A stretch of DNA of 64,000 nt from Runella sp. MFBS21 (lineage in GTDB: Bacteria; Bacteroidota; Bacteroidia; Cytophagales; Spirosomataceae). The stretch covers positions 124,001-188,000 of the forward strand of contig NZ_JARNTW010000007.1 in NCBI RefSeq assembly GCF_029433105.1. Direction: 5' to 3'. Each line of letters opens with the position of its first letter. The first letter of the stretch is position 1. Of the stretch, positions 34,007 to 42,972 are shown piece after piece. Under the pieces are notes generated by a model. That model was not told the origin of the DNA. It worked only from the letters and a program-made list of their open reading frames with translations, and searched no databases. The position numbers were made by a program, and so were the translations under genes.

Positions 34007-35317
34007 ATGAAAAATTGGTTCCATAAATTCATATATGCAGCGACTGTAGTCACAGTATTGTGGTCGTGCGAAAAAGACGAAATTAAGGCTGTCATGAAAA
34101 CGGGCACAGTGCCTATGCCTACCTTATCGTCGCAAACGGTGGTGTTGATCAAAGAAAATGCCGATAAAGACGCCTTGACTGTCTCTTGGCCTCAGCCCGA
34201 CTATGGGTTTGATGCGCCCGCTGCTTACACGGTTTTGATTGATAAAAAAGGTGGAGATTTCTCCAATGCAACGGCTATCACTACAGGTACCGAATTGAAG
34301 AAAGTATTCAAAACGTCGGAGTTGAATCCAATTTTATTGAAAATGGGTTTAAAACCGGCTACGGTAGGCGACATTGACATCAAAGTGCAGTCTTTTTTGG
34401 GTGGAAGTACCACACTCAATTCGGCTGTAATGTCAGTAAAAGTGACTCCTTATCTCGACAAGCTTGATTTGAGTACCAACTGGGGTGTAGTAGGAAGTGC
34501 TACGCCCAATGGCTGGAATGGCCTAGATGTACCTTTTTACAAAACTGATAAAGCAAATGTGTTTGTAGCTTATGTAGGACTGCTAGAAGGCGAAATCAAA
34601 TTCCGCCAAGACAATAAATGGGACGTAAACTATGGCGATACGGGAGCCAACGGAACCCTTGAAGCAGGAGGCGACAACATCAAAGTAAAAGCCGGAACTT
34701 ACAAAATTACGTTTGATGCAGCGGCCTTTACATATAGCATCGACAAACTCTCATGGGGCCTTGTAGGAAGTGCTACTCCCAATGGCTGGAATGCTCCTGA
34801 TGTGGCATTGAACTACGACCCTTCCTCTGACCAGTGGCGCGCTATTGCTACCCTCAAAGACGGTGAAATCAAAATCCGCCAAAATGAAGCTTGGGATCTC
34901 AATTATGGCGACAAAGGCGCTGATGGTACGCTCGAAGCTGGGGGTGACAACATCGCCGTGAAAGCCGGAATCTATCTCATAACCGTCGATTTTAAATCCT
35001 TAAAATATACCATCGAGCCTTATAAAGTATGGGGACTTGTAGGAAGTGGCGCACCCAATGGTTGGGATGGTCCTGATGCTTTTTTTATGCCCGATTTTGG
35101 ATCAGAAGGAATTTGGAAACTCAACAACATCACGCTCAAAGATGGAGAAATCAAATTTCGTCAAAACAATGATTGGGGCGTAAATATGGGTGACGACAAA
35201 GCCGACGGGGTACTCGAAGCTGGTGGAGCTAATATTGTAGTCAAAGCAGGTACTTATGATATTGTACTCGACTTCTCGGTGGCAAGCAAGCCCATTTATA
35301 AGCTCACCAAAAAGTAA
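34007..35317 (+). CDS. SusE-like surface lipoprotein with three tandem starch-binding repeats
   Basis: The ATG at 34007 (MKNWFHKFIYAATVVTVLWS) gives 436 residues with a lipobox at WSCEKD. A SusE-type N-terminal Fn3-like domain (about 35-150) is followed by three repeats of about 91 residues starting near 159, 250 and 342, each opening with a WGLVGSATPNGWN-like motif and containing GEIKFRQNNDW-type and GTLEAGGDNI-type segments. The repeats are very alike at DNA level too (spacing 273 and 276 bp), so they arose by recent duplication. These are SusE/SusF-like starch-binding domains on the cell surface. It is the third gene of the sus operon. Confidence 0.9.
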   Translation: MKNWFHKFIYAATVVTVLWSCEKDEIKAVMKTGTVPMPTLSSQTVVLIKENADKDALTVSWPQPDYGFDAPAAYTVLIDKKGGDFSNATAITTGTELKKVFKTSELNPILLKMGLKPATVGDIDIKVQSFLGGSTTLNSAVMSVKVTPYLDKLDLSTNWGVVGSATPNGWNGLDVPFYKTDKANVFVAYVGLLEGEIKFRQDNKWDVNYGDTGANGTLEAGGDNIKVKAGTYKITFDAAAFTYSIDKLSWGLVGSATPNGWNAPDVALNYDPSSDQWRAIATLKDGEIKIRQNEAWDLNYGDKGADGTLEAGGDNIAVKAGIYLITVDFKSLKYTIEPYKVWGLVGSGAPNGWDGPDAFFMPDFGSEGIWKLNNITLKDGEIKFRQNNDWGVNMGDDKADGVLEAGGANIVVKAGTYDIVLDFSVASKPIYKLTKK

Positions 35318-35403
35318 TGTTTTTTCAAAAAGTAGATGAATCCACTTAGTGTTGCATTTCACTTCTAACTTATTAAAAACTGATAGAATCTCGTGACTCA
35401 GAT

Positions 35404-35437
35404 AAGCACCGATGAAGTTTTGTCGGTGCTTTTTTTA
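35404..35437 (+). terminator. Terminator after the SusE-like gene
   Basis: AAGCACCGA (35404-35412) pairs with TCGGTGCTT (35423-35431) and is followed by a run of T. It separates the susCDE genes from the amylase genes, which may be transcribed from read-through or a separate promoter. Confidence 0.85.
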
Positions 35438-35487
35438 TATCACTCACATAAAATCAGAAGCTTATACCTTGAAAAACGGCTTATCCT

Positions 35488-37335
35488 ATGCTTTCTAAAC
35501 TTACTTCTTTTTTTGTCATTTTTTCATGGATTTCATTCATAGGGCTTGCAAATCCCTCACGTGTTGAACCCTCTTTTTGGTGGGTAGGAATGAAGGATAC
35601 CAAACTCCAATTGTTGGTATATGAAAAAAACATTGGTGAGACCCAACCCCAATTAAATTTTGCAGGCGTAAAACTCCAAAAAGTAATCCGGGTCAAAAGC
35701 CCTAATTACCTTTTTATTGATTTGATAATCAGTCCGCAAGCTAAAGCGGGGAAATTTCCTATAAAGTTTAATAAAAACGGAAAAACGGTTTTTTCTTACG
35801 ATTATGAACTCAAAAACCGAGCGCCTAATTCCGCGCTTCGTCAGGGTTTTACATCAGCCGATGCCATGTATCTCATTGCTCCCGACCGCTTTGCCAATGC
35901 CAACCCTGCCAACGACAATGTATCAGGTATGCTTGACCCAGTAGACAGAAACGGAAAAGATAGGCGACATGGCGGTGATATTCAGGGTATTACTGAACAC
36001 CTAGACTATATTCGAGATTTAGGGTTTTCGTCTTTATGGATTTGCCCTCTTCAAGAAAACAATCAAAAAATGGGCTCGTATCACGGCTATGCTATGACGG
36101 ATTTGTACAAAATTGACCCTCGTTTTGGCTCCAACGAAGACTATCGAAACTTATCTAAAGAAGCCCAAAAACGAGGGATTAAATTGGTGATTGATTTGGT
36201 GCCTAATCATTGCGGCTCCGAACACTGGTGGATGAGTGACCTCCCTACCGACGATTGGCTCAATTTCCAACAAAATATTCAAATCACGCACCACGCCCGC
36301 GAGAGTGTTCAAGACCCTCATGCCAGCGAATACGATAAAGAACTGCACGCAAGTGGGTGGTTTGTACCAACTATGCCCGACCTCAATCAACGTAACCCTT
36401 TGATGGCAAATTACTTGATTCAAAATTCGATTTGGTGGATTGAATACGCTGATTTGCATGGTATTAGAGTGGATACGTACCCTTATTCTGATAAAGATTT
36501 CATGGCAAGATGGTCGCAAAGAGTGATGAGCGAGTACCCCAATTTCAACATGGTGGGTGAAGAATGGTCGGCCAATCCTGCGATTGTGGCGTTTTGGCAA
36601 CGCGGCAAAAAAAATGCCAATGGCTACGTTTCATCCATGCCAAGTATGTTTGATTTTCCGCTGCAAATGGCCTTGATTGAAGCCCTCAACGACGACGATA
36701 AAATCTATAACACAGGTTTGACGAAATTATATCAAACTCTTTCTCAAGATTTTGTGTATCCTAATCCTGCCGAACTCGTCGTTATGGCTGACAATCACGA
36801 CATTACCCGTTTTTATTCCCAAATTCACGAAAATTTTGATTTATGGAAAATGGGTATGGCTTTCATTTGTACCTCCAGAGGATTGCCCCAAATTTACTAC
36901 GGAACCGAAGTCCTCATGACTAGCCCTCTGGCCAAAAGCGATGATTTGATTCGGAAAGAAATGCCCGGCGGCTGGTCCGACCACACGGCAAGTGCTTTTA
37001 CCGAAAAAGGTCTAACTCCTCAGCAAGTAGAAGCCAAACATTTTTTGACAAAACTTCTTCAATGGAGAAAAACCACCTCTGCTGTTCAGACAGGCCAACT
37101 GAAACATTTCGCGGCACGTGATGGGCTTTATGTATATTTTCGTTACAATGACAAACAAAAAGTGATGGTAGTGATGAATAAAAACAAAGAACCCTTGAAG
37201 CTCGATTTGAATAAATACGCCGAAATGCTTAAAAGTGCCAACTCCGCCAAAAATGTGTTTACGGGCGAAACGACATCGCTTGCAGATGGACTGACCGTAG
37301 CGGCAACCACAGCGATGATTTTAGAAATAAAATAA
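35488..37335 (+). CDS. GH13 alpha-amylase family enzyme (neopullulanase/cyclomaltodextrinase type)
   Basis: The 615-residue protein begins with a signal peptide (to about GLA) and an N-terminal beta-sandwich resembling the cyclomaltodextrinase N domain (about 25-110). The GH13 barrel follows with all four conserved regions: DLVPNH near 236, GIRVDTYPYS near 325 with the nucleophile Asp, GEEW near 357 with the acid/base Glu, and ADNHD near 434. A C-terminal beta domain closes the protein. It resembles SusA-type periplasmic neopullulanases that cut imported malto-oligosaccharides. The second amylase starts 2 nt after its stop, so both form one transcription unit. Confidence 0.93.
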   Translation: MLSKLTSFFVIFSWISFIGLANPSRVEPSFWWVGMKDTKLQLLVYEKNIGETQPQLNFAGVKLQKVIRVKSPNYLFIDLIISPQAKAGKFPIKFNKNGKTVFSYDYELKNRAPNSALRQGFTSADAMYLIAPDRFANANPANDNVSGMLDPVDRNGKDRRHGGDIQGITEHLDYIRDLGFSSLWICPLQENNQKMGSYHGYAMTDLYKIDPRFGSNEDYRNLSKEAQKRGIKLVIDLVPNHCGSEHWWMSDLPTDDWLNFQQNIQITHHARESVQDPHASEYDKELHASGWFVPTMPDLNQRNPLMANYLIQNSIWWIEYADLHGIRVDTYPYSDKDFMARWSQRVMSEYPNFNMVGEEWSANPAIVAFWQRGKKNANGYVSSMPSMFDFPLQMALIEALNDDDKIYNTGLTKLYQTLSQDFVYPNPAELVVMADNHDITRFYSQIHENFDLWKMGMAFICTSRGLPQIYYGTEVLMTSPLAKSDDLIRKEMPGGWSDHTASAFTEKGLTPQQVEAKHFLTKLLQWRKTTSAVQTGQLKHFAARDGLYVYFRYNDKQKVMVVMNKNKEPLKLDLNKYAEMLKSANSAKNVFTGETTSLADGLTVAATTAMILEIK

Positions 37336-37337
37336 CC

Positions 37338-40112
37338 ATGAAAAAAATCTTTAGTTTTTGGTTACTTGCACAGCAAGTAGCTTGGTCACAAGCATTGGTA
37401 GTGAAGCCCGATTTCCCAACAGCCGATGGGGAAATCACCCTCACTTTTGACCTAAGCCAAGCAAAAGACAGTCGCAAAGCAGGCTTGCTCAACCAAGCAA
37501 GCGGGTTGTATATTTGGGCGTGGGGAGGAAGTAATCCTGACAATAAAACGGCTGAGTTTAGCCCCTCAGGCCAAAGCAACTTTGGGCAAGCCTTTGCTCC
37601 AGGCCTATTGACGCGCGTGGGAGACAATCGCTGGAGTATCAAACTCACTCCTTCCAAATATTTAAGTATTTCGGCCGGAAAAACGTTACGTTGGATGGGA
37701 GTTTTAGTCAAAAATGCTAGCGGCTCTGCCCAAACCGAAGATTTTTTATTTGACTTATATTCTGCCAATCAGTTGTTTGTACGTTTCAAAACTCCAACGC
37801 AAAAAAACTTCTTTGTAGATGCCAATACGCCATTGCCCATTCAGGTGAGTACTTCTTCCAAAGCTCAATTGACCCTAACTTTGGATGGAAAAGTGGTAGC
37901 TTCGGCCAATGATACGACCTTATCCACCACGATTTCGACGGGAAATAGCACGAGTCAAAAGCATATTGTGAGGGTAACCGCCACGGCCAATAACCAAGAA
38001 GTGACTGACGAATTTAGTTTTACCGTCAACCCTGCACCCTTGGTAGTACCGCTGCCGTCGGGCTTGCGGACAGGTATCAATTATACTTCGGCCTCGTCAG
38101 CTACGTTGGTGTTTTTTGCCCCAGAAAAAAAGTTTATATACGTATTAGGTGATTTCAATGATTGGCAAAGTAAGCCTGAATTTTTGATGAATCGGACTTC
38201 CGATGGTCAGACTTATTGGCTCGAAATCAAAAACTTAGCATCCCAAAAAGAATATGCTTTTCAATATTTAGTAGATGGCACAGTAGGTGTGGCTGAGCCT
38301 TATGCCGAAAAGATTTTGGATCGAAACAATGACAAATTCATCCCTCAAAGCACTTATCCTAATCTGATGCCTTTCCCTACCAAAGCGCAAGGAAATACGG
38401 TGTCGGTGTTGCAAACCAATCAAACGCCTTATGATTGGAAAGTGAAGGATTTCAAACGTCCTGCTTCTGAAGATTTGGTCATTTATGAACTGCTAGTGCG
38501 TGATTTTGTGGGAAGTCGTTGGTATAAAACCGTAGCCGATACGCTTCCGTATCTAAAAAAAATGGGTATCAACGCCATTGAGCTAATGCCCATTATGGAG
38601 TTTACAGGTAATGAATCTTGGGGTTATAATCCTACGTTTCACCTTGCCCCTGATAAAGCCTACGGTACTTCGCACGACTTAAAAGCATTGATTGACAAGT
38701 GTCACGAAAACGGGATGGCGGTGATTTTGGATATGGTACTCAATCAGGCCGATTATGAGTTTCCATACGTGAAAATGTATTGGGACGGCTCGCAGCCATC
38801 GGCCAATAGCCCCATGTTTAATCAGCAAGCAACGCACCCCTTTAGCGTATTTTTTGATTTTAATCACGAAGCTCCCGCCACCAAAGCCTATGTAGAACGC
38901 GTCAATGAGTTTTGGTTGAAAGAATACCATTTTGATGGTTATCGTTTTGACCTTTCCAAAGGTTTTACCCAAACCAATTCTGGAACGGATGTGGCGCGGT
39001 GGGGGCGTTATGACGCAAGCCGAATTGCGATTTGGAAGCGCATTTATGACCAAATCCGGAAAACTGACCCTACCGCTTACGTGATTTTGGAGCACTTTGC
39101 CGACGACCAAGAAGAAGCCGAACTTACGAATTATGGTATGATGGTCTGGGACAATCAAAATGGTGCTTTTCGAGAAACAATCAAAACAGGAAAGGGGAAT
39201 TTCAACAGGATTTCTTGGCGAAATCACGCTGGGTTCCAACGCCCTGCCGTGATTGGTTTTATGGAAAGTCACGACGAAGAGCGAGTCATGTATGATGCTA
39301 TCATGAACGGTAGCCCTGAAGTCAAAAATGTAGCCACGGCACTTGAACGTATCAAGGCTGCCGCAGCTTTGCTTTTTTTGACCCCCGGCCCTAAGCTGCT
39401 ATGGCAATTTGGTGAATTGGGCTATGATGTATCTATTGATGAAAACGGTCGAACTGGCAATAAACCCATTCGGTGGGAATATTTTAGGGATGCCAATCGA
39501 CTCAAATTGTACAAGGTTTTTTCGGAGCTGATTCGTTTCAAAACTACCCAAGCAAGCACCAAAACCAATGATTTCTCGCTCGAAACTTCCGAAACCCTCA
39601 AACGCCTCACACTTGTACATCCTAGTATGGAAGTACGGGTGATTGCCAATTTTGGTTTGTCAATGCAAACTACAACACTGCCTGTAGGACGGTGGTACGA
39701 CTATTTTACGGGTGCAGAAATAGACGTCACTTCTTCCAACTTCCCCTTTAATTTTCAGGCGGGGCAATTTCATATTTTGACTTCGGTGAAGCTTCCTACT
39801 CCCGAGGCAAACCTAGTACCGTGGCGGCTGGAGACCGTAACTTCTATCTTACCCCAAGTAATTGAAGAGATAGCTTTATTTCCCAATCCCACCCAAGAAT
39901 GGCTACATTTGGAATGGGAAAGCAAATACGAGGGTGAAGTAAAAATTGAAATTGTGGAAATAAGTGGAGGGCGGATTCAACATTTTTTACCCCAAAAAAC
40001 AACTCACTCTATTCGACAACAGATTTCTGTAAAAGGACTACCGACTGGTACCTACCTCCTCCGAATTGTGGAAGGAGATTCTTTGCAAGTAAAACGTTTT
40101 GTTAAACAATAA
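37338..40112 (+). CDS. Multidomain GH13 amylase with CBM48 and type IX secretion sorting domain
   Basis: The 924-residue enzyme has a signal peptide (MKKIFSFWLLAQQVAWSQ), two N-terminal beta domains (to about 235), a CBM48-like domain near 245-330 with YVLGDFNDWQ, and a GH13 barrel. GYRFDLSKGF near 535 holds the nucleophile, VILEHFAD near 581 the acid/base, and ESHDEER near 641 the transition-state Asp. Region I reads LDMVLNQ, so the usual His is Gln. The last 80 residues (IALFPNPTQEWLHLEW to VKRFVKQ) are a T9SS type A sorting domain, so it is secreted or surface-anchored and should attack polymeric starch outside the cell. Confidence 0.93.
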   Translation: MKKIFSFWLLAQQVAWSQALVVKPDFPTADGEITLTFDLSQAKDSRKAGLLNQASGLYIWAWGGSNPDNKTAEFSPSGQSNFGQAFAPGLLTRVGDNRWSIKLTPSKYLSISAGKTLRWMGVLVKNASGSAQTEDFLFDLYSANQLFVRFKTPTQKNFFVDANTPLPIQVSTSSKAQLTLTLDGKVVASANDTTLSTTISTGNSTSQKHIVRVTATANNQEVTDEFSFTVNPAPLVVPLPSGLRTGINYTSASSATLVFFAPEKKFIYVLGDFNDWQSKPEFLMNRTSDGQTYWLEIKNLASQKEYAFQYLVDGTVGVAEPYAEKILDRNNDKFIPQSTYPNLMPFPTKAQGNTVSVLQTNQTPYDWKVKDFKRPASEDLVIYELLVRDFVGSRWYKTVADTLPYLKKMGINAIELMPIMEFTGNESWGYNPTFHLAPDKAYGTSHDLKALIDKCHENGMAVILDMVLNQADYEFPYVKMYWDGSQPSANSPMFNQQATHPFSVFFDFNHEAPATKAYVERVNEFWLKEYHFDGYRFDLSKGFTQTNSGTDVARWGRYDASRIAIWKRIYDQIRKTDPTAYVILEHFADDQEEAELTNYGMMVWDNQNGAFRETIKTGKGNFNRISWRNHAGFQRPAVIGFMESHDEERVMYDAIMNGSPEVKNVATALERIKAAAALLFLTPGPKLLWQFGELGYDVSIDENGRTGNKPIRWEYFRDANRLKLYKVFSELIRFKTTQASTKTNDFSLETSETLKRLTLVHPSMEVRVIANFGLSMQTTTLPVGRWYDYFTGAEIDVTSSNFPFNFQAGQFHILTSVKLPTPEANLVPWRLETVTSILPQVIEEIALFPNPTQEWLHLEWESKYEGEVKIEIVEISGGRIQHFLPQKTTHSIRQQISVKGLPTGTYLLRIVEGDSLQVKRFVKQ

Positions 40113-40115
40113 CAC

Positions 40116-40145
40116 CCTTGGCGGCGTTGAAAAACGCTGCCAAGG
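40116..40145. terminator. Bidirectional hairpin terminator between convergent genes
   Basis: A 13-bp stem with one G-U pair (40116-40128 with 40133-40145) and a GAAA tetraloop lies exactly between the amylase stop and the stop of the convergent 665-residue gene. The flanking T-runs are poor, so its efficiency is uncertain. Confidence 0.65.
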
Positions 40146-40146
40146 C

Positions 40147-42144
40147 TTAATCTAATGCTTCTATATAAAGGGCATTACCTTCAGCGGTACGTTGTATCTT
40201 TTTACCATTGATTATAGTCGTAAAGGTTACTTTTTCAAAAGCTTCTGCAAAATTGTCTTGAAACAGCAGAAGGCTTTTGCCTGTTTTTGGGTTTTTCCAC
40301 ACTTGGAGCCAAGGCTGGTTGTACTTAAACGCCCGTGCAAATTCGCCAGTATCGTTGTTCCAAATGGCTTGGGTGCTTTTCTGGTTACTACGTTGGTATT
40401 CAAATCCATAGCTTTCTCTTAGCTGAGTGCCATCCAAAATTCCTTGATACTTGGCAAATAACTCGTGGGCTTGTACCATAACAGCTACGCCAAGGGCATC
40501 TTTTCCGATATAATCTTCGTTGAGACTAGGACAAGGGGGTTGGTCGGGGCCTTGGTATTCATACACAAAATACCCGCCCGTATTTTGGGAAATACACGAG
40601 AGAGTCCCGTTGATTTTGGCGTACCGCAGGGCTTGGTAAGGATGGTAGGATTGTCCAAAAATCCAATAATTACTATAAAAAACGCGCGGGTTGCAGAGAT
40701 GAACAAACACCGCATCTCTTACGAGATTCATGGGGTACATCACCCGATTATCAATTTGTCGAATAAAACCTTTGGTACCATTCCCTACCGAAAAACGGCG
40801 TGTGAGGCTACGGCGAGCGTCGGCGGGTTTGTCTTCATAAGGCCAAAAGAAATTCATAAGCTTAAGATTGGGCGGAGCTGTCAATGCCTTGAGATTCAAT
40901 ATATCTAAAGTTCGTAAATACCAGTTGATAGGTGCTTTCCATACTTGGGCGGGCTGGTCGGTGGCATCGGCTGTATTGATAGTAGAGGAAGTATAGCCAA
41001 AACCCGTCATCAATATCACGGGCGAAGGCAGTTGAATATTTTGGATTGCTTTCGGGTTTTGGTGTACTGCAAGATAATCGTCAATGTTTTTTTTGTCAGC
41101 ACTCCAGTTGTCGTTGGCGTAGCCATCCAATTTGAAATGTTTGCCTTGAAAATCAAAAGTTAATGGCTCTCCAATCCATGAATAAAACAATTTTCCGTGT
41201 TTTTTATAAATACGTTCAGAAAGTCGGTACATGGTTTTTCGGAAATTGGGATCAGACATATCCCAAAGCCATTTTTCAGAAGCATTCCCAGGTTCAAAAT
41301 CAACCGATACGATGTCGGAGGGGCTATTGTGAGCCAGCCAATCAGCTGCTTTGTCGAGTTGTGCGTCATCAAATTGAGTTACACCTCGTCTACCAGTGGG
41401 TTTTACGTGCTGCACCATCGAAGATACTTCGTTGGTATAGTAAAGCTTAAAACGATTGTGGCCCATGTTCCAACTTACTTTTTGGAGATTGGCAACAGGC
41501 TCGTCGAGGGGCAGGGATTCTGAGCCATATCTTTTGGAAGGAGGAAGTTTAAAGGCGGGCGTTTGTTTAAAAATCTTAATATCGCCTACCGCTTTATTGT
41601 TGGGCCACAGAGGTTGGGTGTAGGCAAGTGGAGATGAGGTTTTTGAGAGAGAATCGCGTACCCAAAAAATGACTTCATAGGAGGCGGCAAATTTGGCTTG
41701 TCCGGCGGCTACATTTAAGGCCGAAGTGAGCCAACTTTCTGAGTTGACATTGCTTACTTCAGTTACGTATTTGACCAAATGAATCCAACGATTGGGTAAG
41801 ATAGGCCGTTGGCTAAGCTGACGAGCATCCACTCGATTGACGCTCCCATTAAGCGCATAATAAGTCTGACGGCCTTGCTCGCGTGGAGATGCATCTACGA
41901 GGTAGAGTTGATTGTCAGTACGGCGTTCGAGGCGTAGATTGATTTGTTGGTCTTCGTAGCGGTTGGGATCGGGCTCAAATTCAAAATGAACGATAGCTGC
42001 CTGAGTTTTAGGAAGGGCTTTGAGGGCGGGAGGTGGTGTTTCGGCTACCCATGTTGCTTGAGGCTCTTTGTGGGTGTGCCACCAAAAAAAAATGCTTAAA
42101 ACAATTCCCGCACTGACGGCTATCTTCATGATGTTTTTTTTCAC
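40147..42144 (-). CDS. 665-residue membrane-anchored protein of unknown family
   Basis: I do not recognise this family. The GTG read from 42144 overlaps the MerR gene's stop (GTGA); an ATG at 42129 is an alternative. One N-terminal hydrophobic segment (IAVSAGIVLSIFFWW) suggests a signal anchor with the rest outside the membrane. The first 200 residues look beta-rich; the remainder alternates strands and helices like a TIM barrel, with SDIVSVDFEPGNASEKWLW and KLFYSWIGEPLTF resembling strand ends where glycosidases carry acidic catalytic residues. Several Trp-rich segments (QVWKAPINWYLR, MNFFWPYED) fit sugar binding. A glycan-active role is only a guess. Confidence 0.7.
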   Translation of the reverse strand: MKKNIMKIAVSAGIVLSIFFWWHTHKEPQATWVAETPPPALKALPKTQAAIVHFEFEPDPNRYEDQQINLRLERRTDNQLYLVDASPREQGRQTYYALNGSVNRVDARQLSQRPILPNRWIHLVKYVTEVSNVNSESWLTSALNVAAGQAKFAASYEVIFWVRDSLSKTSSPLAYTQPLWPNNKAVGDIKIFKQTPAFKLPPSKRYGSESLPLDEPVANLQKVSWNMGHNRFKLYYTNEVSSMVQHVKPTGRRGVTQFDDAQLDKAADWLAHNSPSDIVSVDFEPGNASEKWLWDMSDPNFRKTMYRLSERIYKKHGKLFYSWIGEPLTFDFQGKHFKLDGYANDNWSADKKNIDDYLAVHQNPKAIQNIQLPSPVILMTGFGYTSSTINTADATDQPAQVWKAPINWYLRTLDILNLKALTAPPNLKLMNFFWPYEDKPADARRSLTRRFSVGNGTKGFIRQIDNRVMYPMNLVRDAVFVHLCNPRVFYSNYWIFGQSYHPYQALRYAKINGTLSCISQNTGGYFVYEYQGPDQPPCPSLNEDYIGKDALGVAVMVQAHELFAKYQGILDGTQLRESYGFEYQRSNQKSTQAIWNNDTGEFARAFKYNQPWLQVWKNPKTGKSLLLFQDNFAEAFEKVTFTTIINGKKIQRTAEGNALYIEALD

Positions 42145-42470
42145 TTATAAAGTTCTTTTATGTCTTCCAGATAACGTTTGACGGTTTCGAGCTGTTGTAT
42201 TACACGATTGATATTGTTGCGTTGGCTTTTACCAGATTCGATGATTTTGCGAGCCACCGATAGCTTTTGTTTCTTATCCTCCACAAGATACACAATCTCG
42301 TCAAGTAGCTCAATATCAGCAGGTGTATAAATTCTGTCCCCGCTTCGTTTTTCGGGCTGAAGCATCGGAAATACAGTTTCCCAGTAGCGTAATTTAGAGG
42401 CTTCAAAACCATAACGAGCGGCCACTTCGTTGATGTTGTAGTAGAGTTTATGAGGATCAAGTGGTTTCAT
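42141..42470 (-). CDS. MerR family transcriptional regulator
   Basis: The 109-residue protein has a MerR winged HTH (about residues 10-80) with INEVAARYGFEASKLRYWE, GDRIYTPADIELLDEIVYLV and KLSVARKIIES, followed by a short dimerisation helix and no separate effector domain. This minimal form is common next to envelope genes in Bacteroidota. Its start overlaps the end of the lipocalin-like gene by 4 bp, and its stop overlaps the start of the 665-residue gene, so the three form one translationally coupled operon that it may regulate. Confidence 0.9.
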   Translation of the reverse strand: MKPLDPHKLYYNINEVAARYGFEASKLRYWETVFPMLQPEKRSGDRIYTPADIELLDEIVYLVEDKKQKLSVARKIIESGKSQRNNINRVIQQLETVKRYLEDIKELYK

Positions 42471-42922
42471 AATTGGATTAGAGTATGAACATGCTTTTTG
42501 AGAACCGAATCTTGTAACATTTGATTTTTGATGTGGTTAAAAGTATCGGCATCAAGGCGAGGGGGGCGACAAATGACATCAACGCCTTCGGGAGTGAAAA
42601 GAGTTTTGGAAAACCAGATTACGGCCCATTGCCCGTCTTTATCCAGTAATTTGACTTGCCATTTGCTTTTCAACACTCGCAGCATCCCTTGACCACGCCA
42701 TACAAAGGTGCTTGGGACTTGATTGTCTTGATAATCAATGCCTCTAATGCTTTTTTCTTTTCCTTTTTTTAAGAATTTTACTTCATCGAGGAGTTGGTTC
42801 TCTTTTCCTTTAATGATAGAATAATTAAAAGTAGGATTGGTTTTGTTGCCTTTGAGCCACATCGGAAAATTGGTAAAGCAAATAAACCAAGTTCCGACCA
42901 AAGTAGGAATGATTGAATTCAT
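42467..42922 (-). CDS. Lipocalin-like small protein
   Basis: The 151-residue protein starts MNSIIPTLVGTWFICFTNFP; the GTW near the start, alternating strands, and a late WAVIWFSKTLFTPEGVDV segment resemble lipocalins of the bacterial Blc type or related beta-barrels, in which GTWY opens the first strand. There is no clear signal peptide or lipobox, so its location is unsure. It is the first gene of a minus-strand operon overlapping the MerR regulator by 4 bp and may bind a small hydrophobic ligand. Confidence 0.55.
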   Translation of the reverse strand: MNSIIPTLVGTWFICFTNFPMWLKGNKTNPTFNYSIIKGKENQLLDEVKFLKKGKEKSIRGIDYQDNQVPSTFVWRGQGMLRVLKSKWQVKLLDKDGQWAVIWFSKTLFTPEGVDVICRPPRLDADTFNHIKNQMLQDSVLKKHVHTLIQL

Positions 42923-42972
42923 AAAAAAATAAATAAGCTATCTTCGTTGGAGATTTTATTGATTCAAACCAC

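Noticed and set aside
38679-39272. Long minus-strand frame inside the second amylase gene
   Set aside because: It lies antisense to the GH13 catalytic motifs and has no family features or start context.
41163-41523. Plus-strand frames inside the 665-residue gene
   Set aside because: They overlap a longer frame that is coupled by stop/start overlap to its upstream gene; the shorter frames have no recognisable motif.
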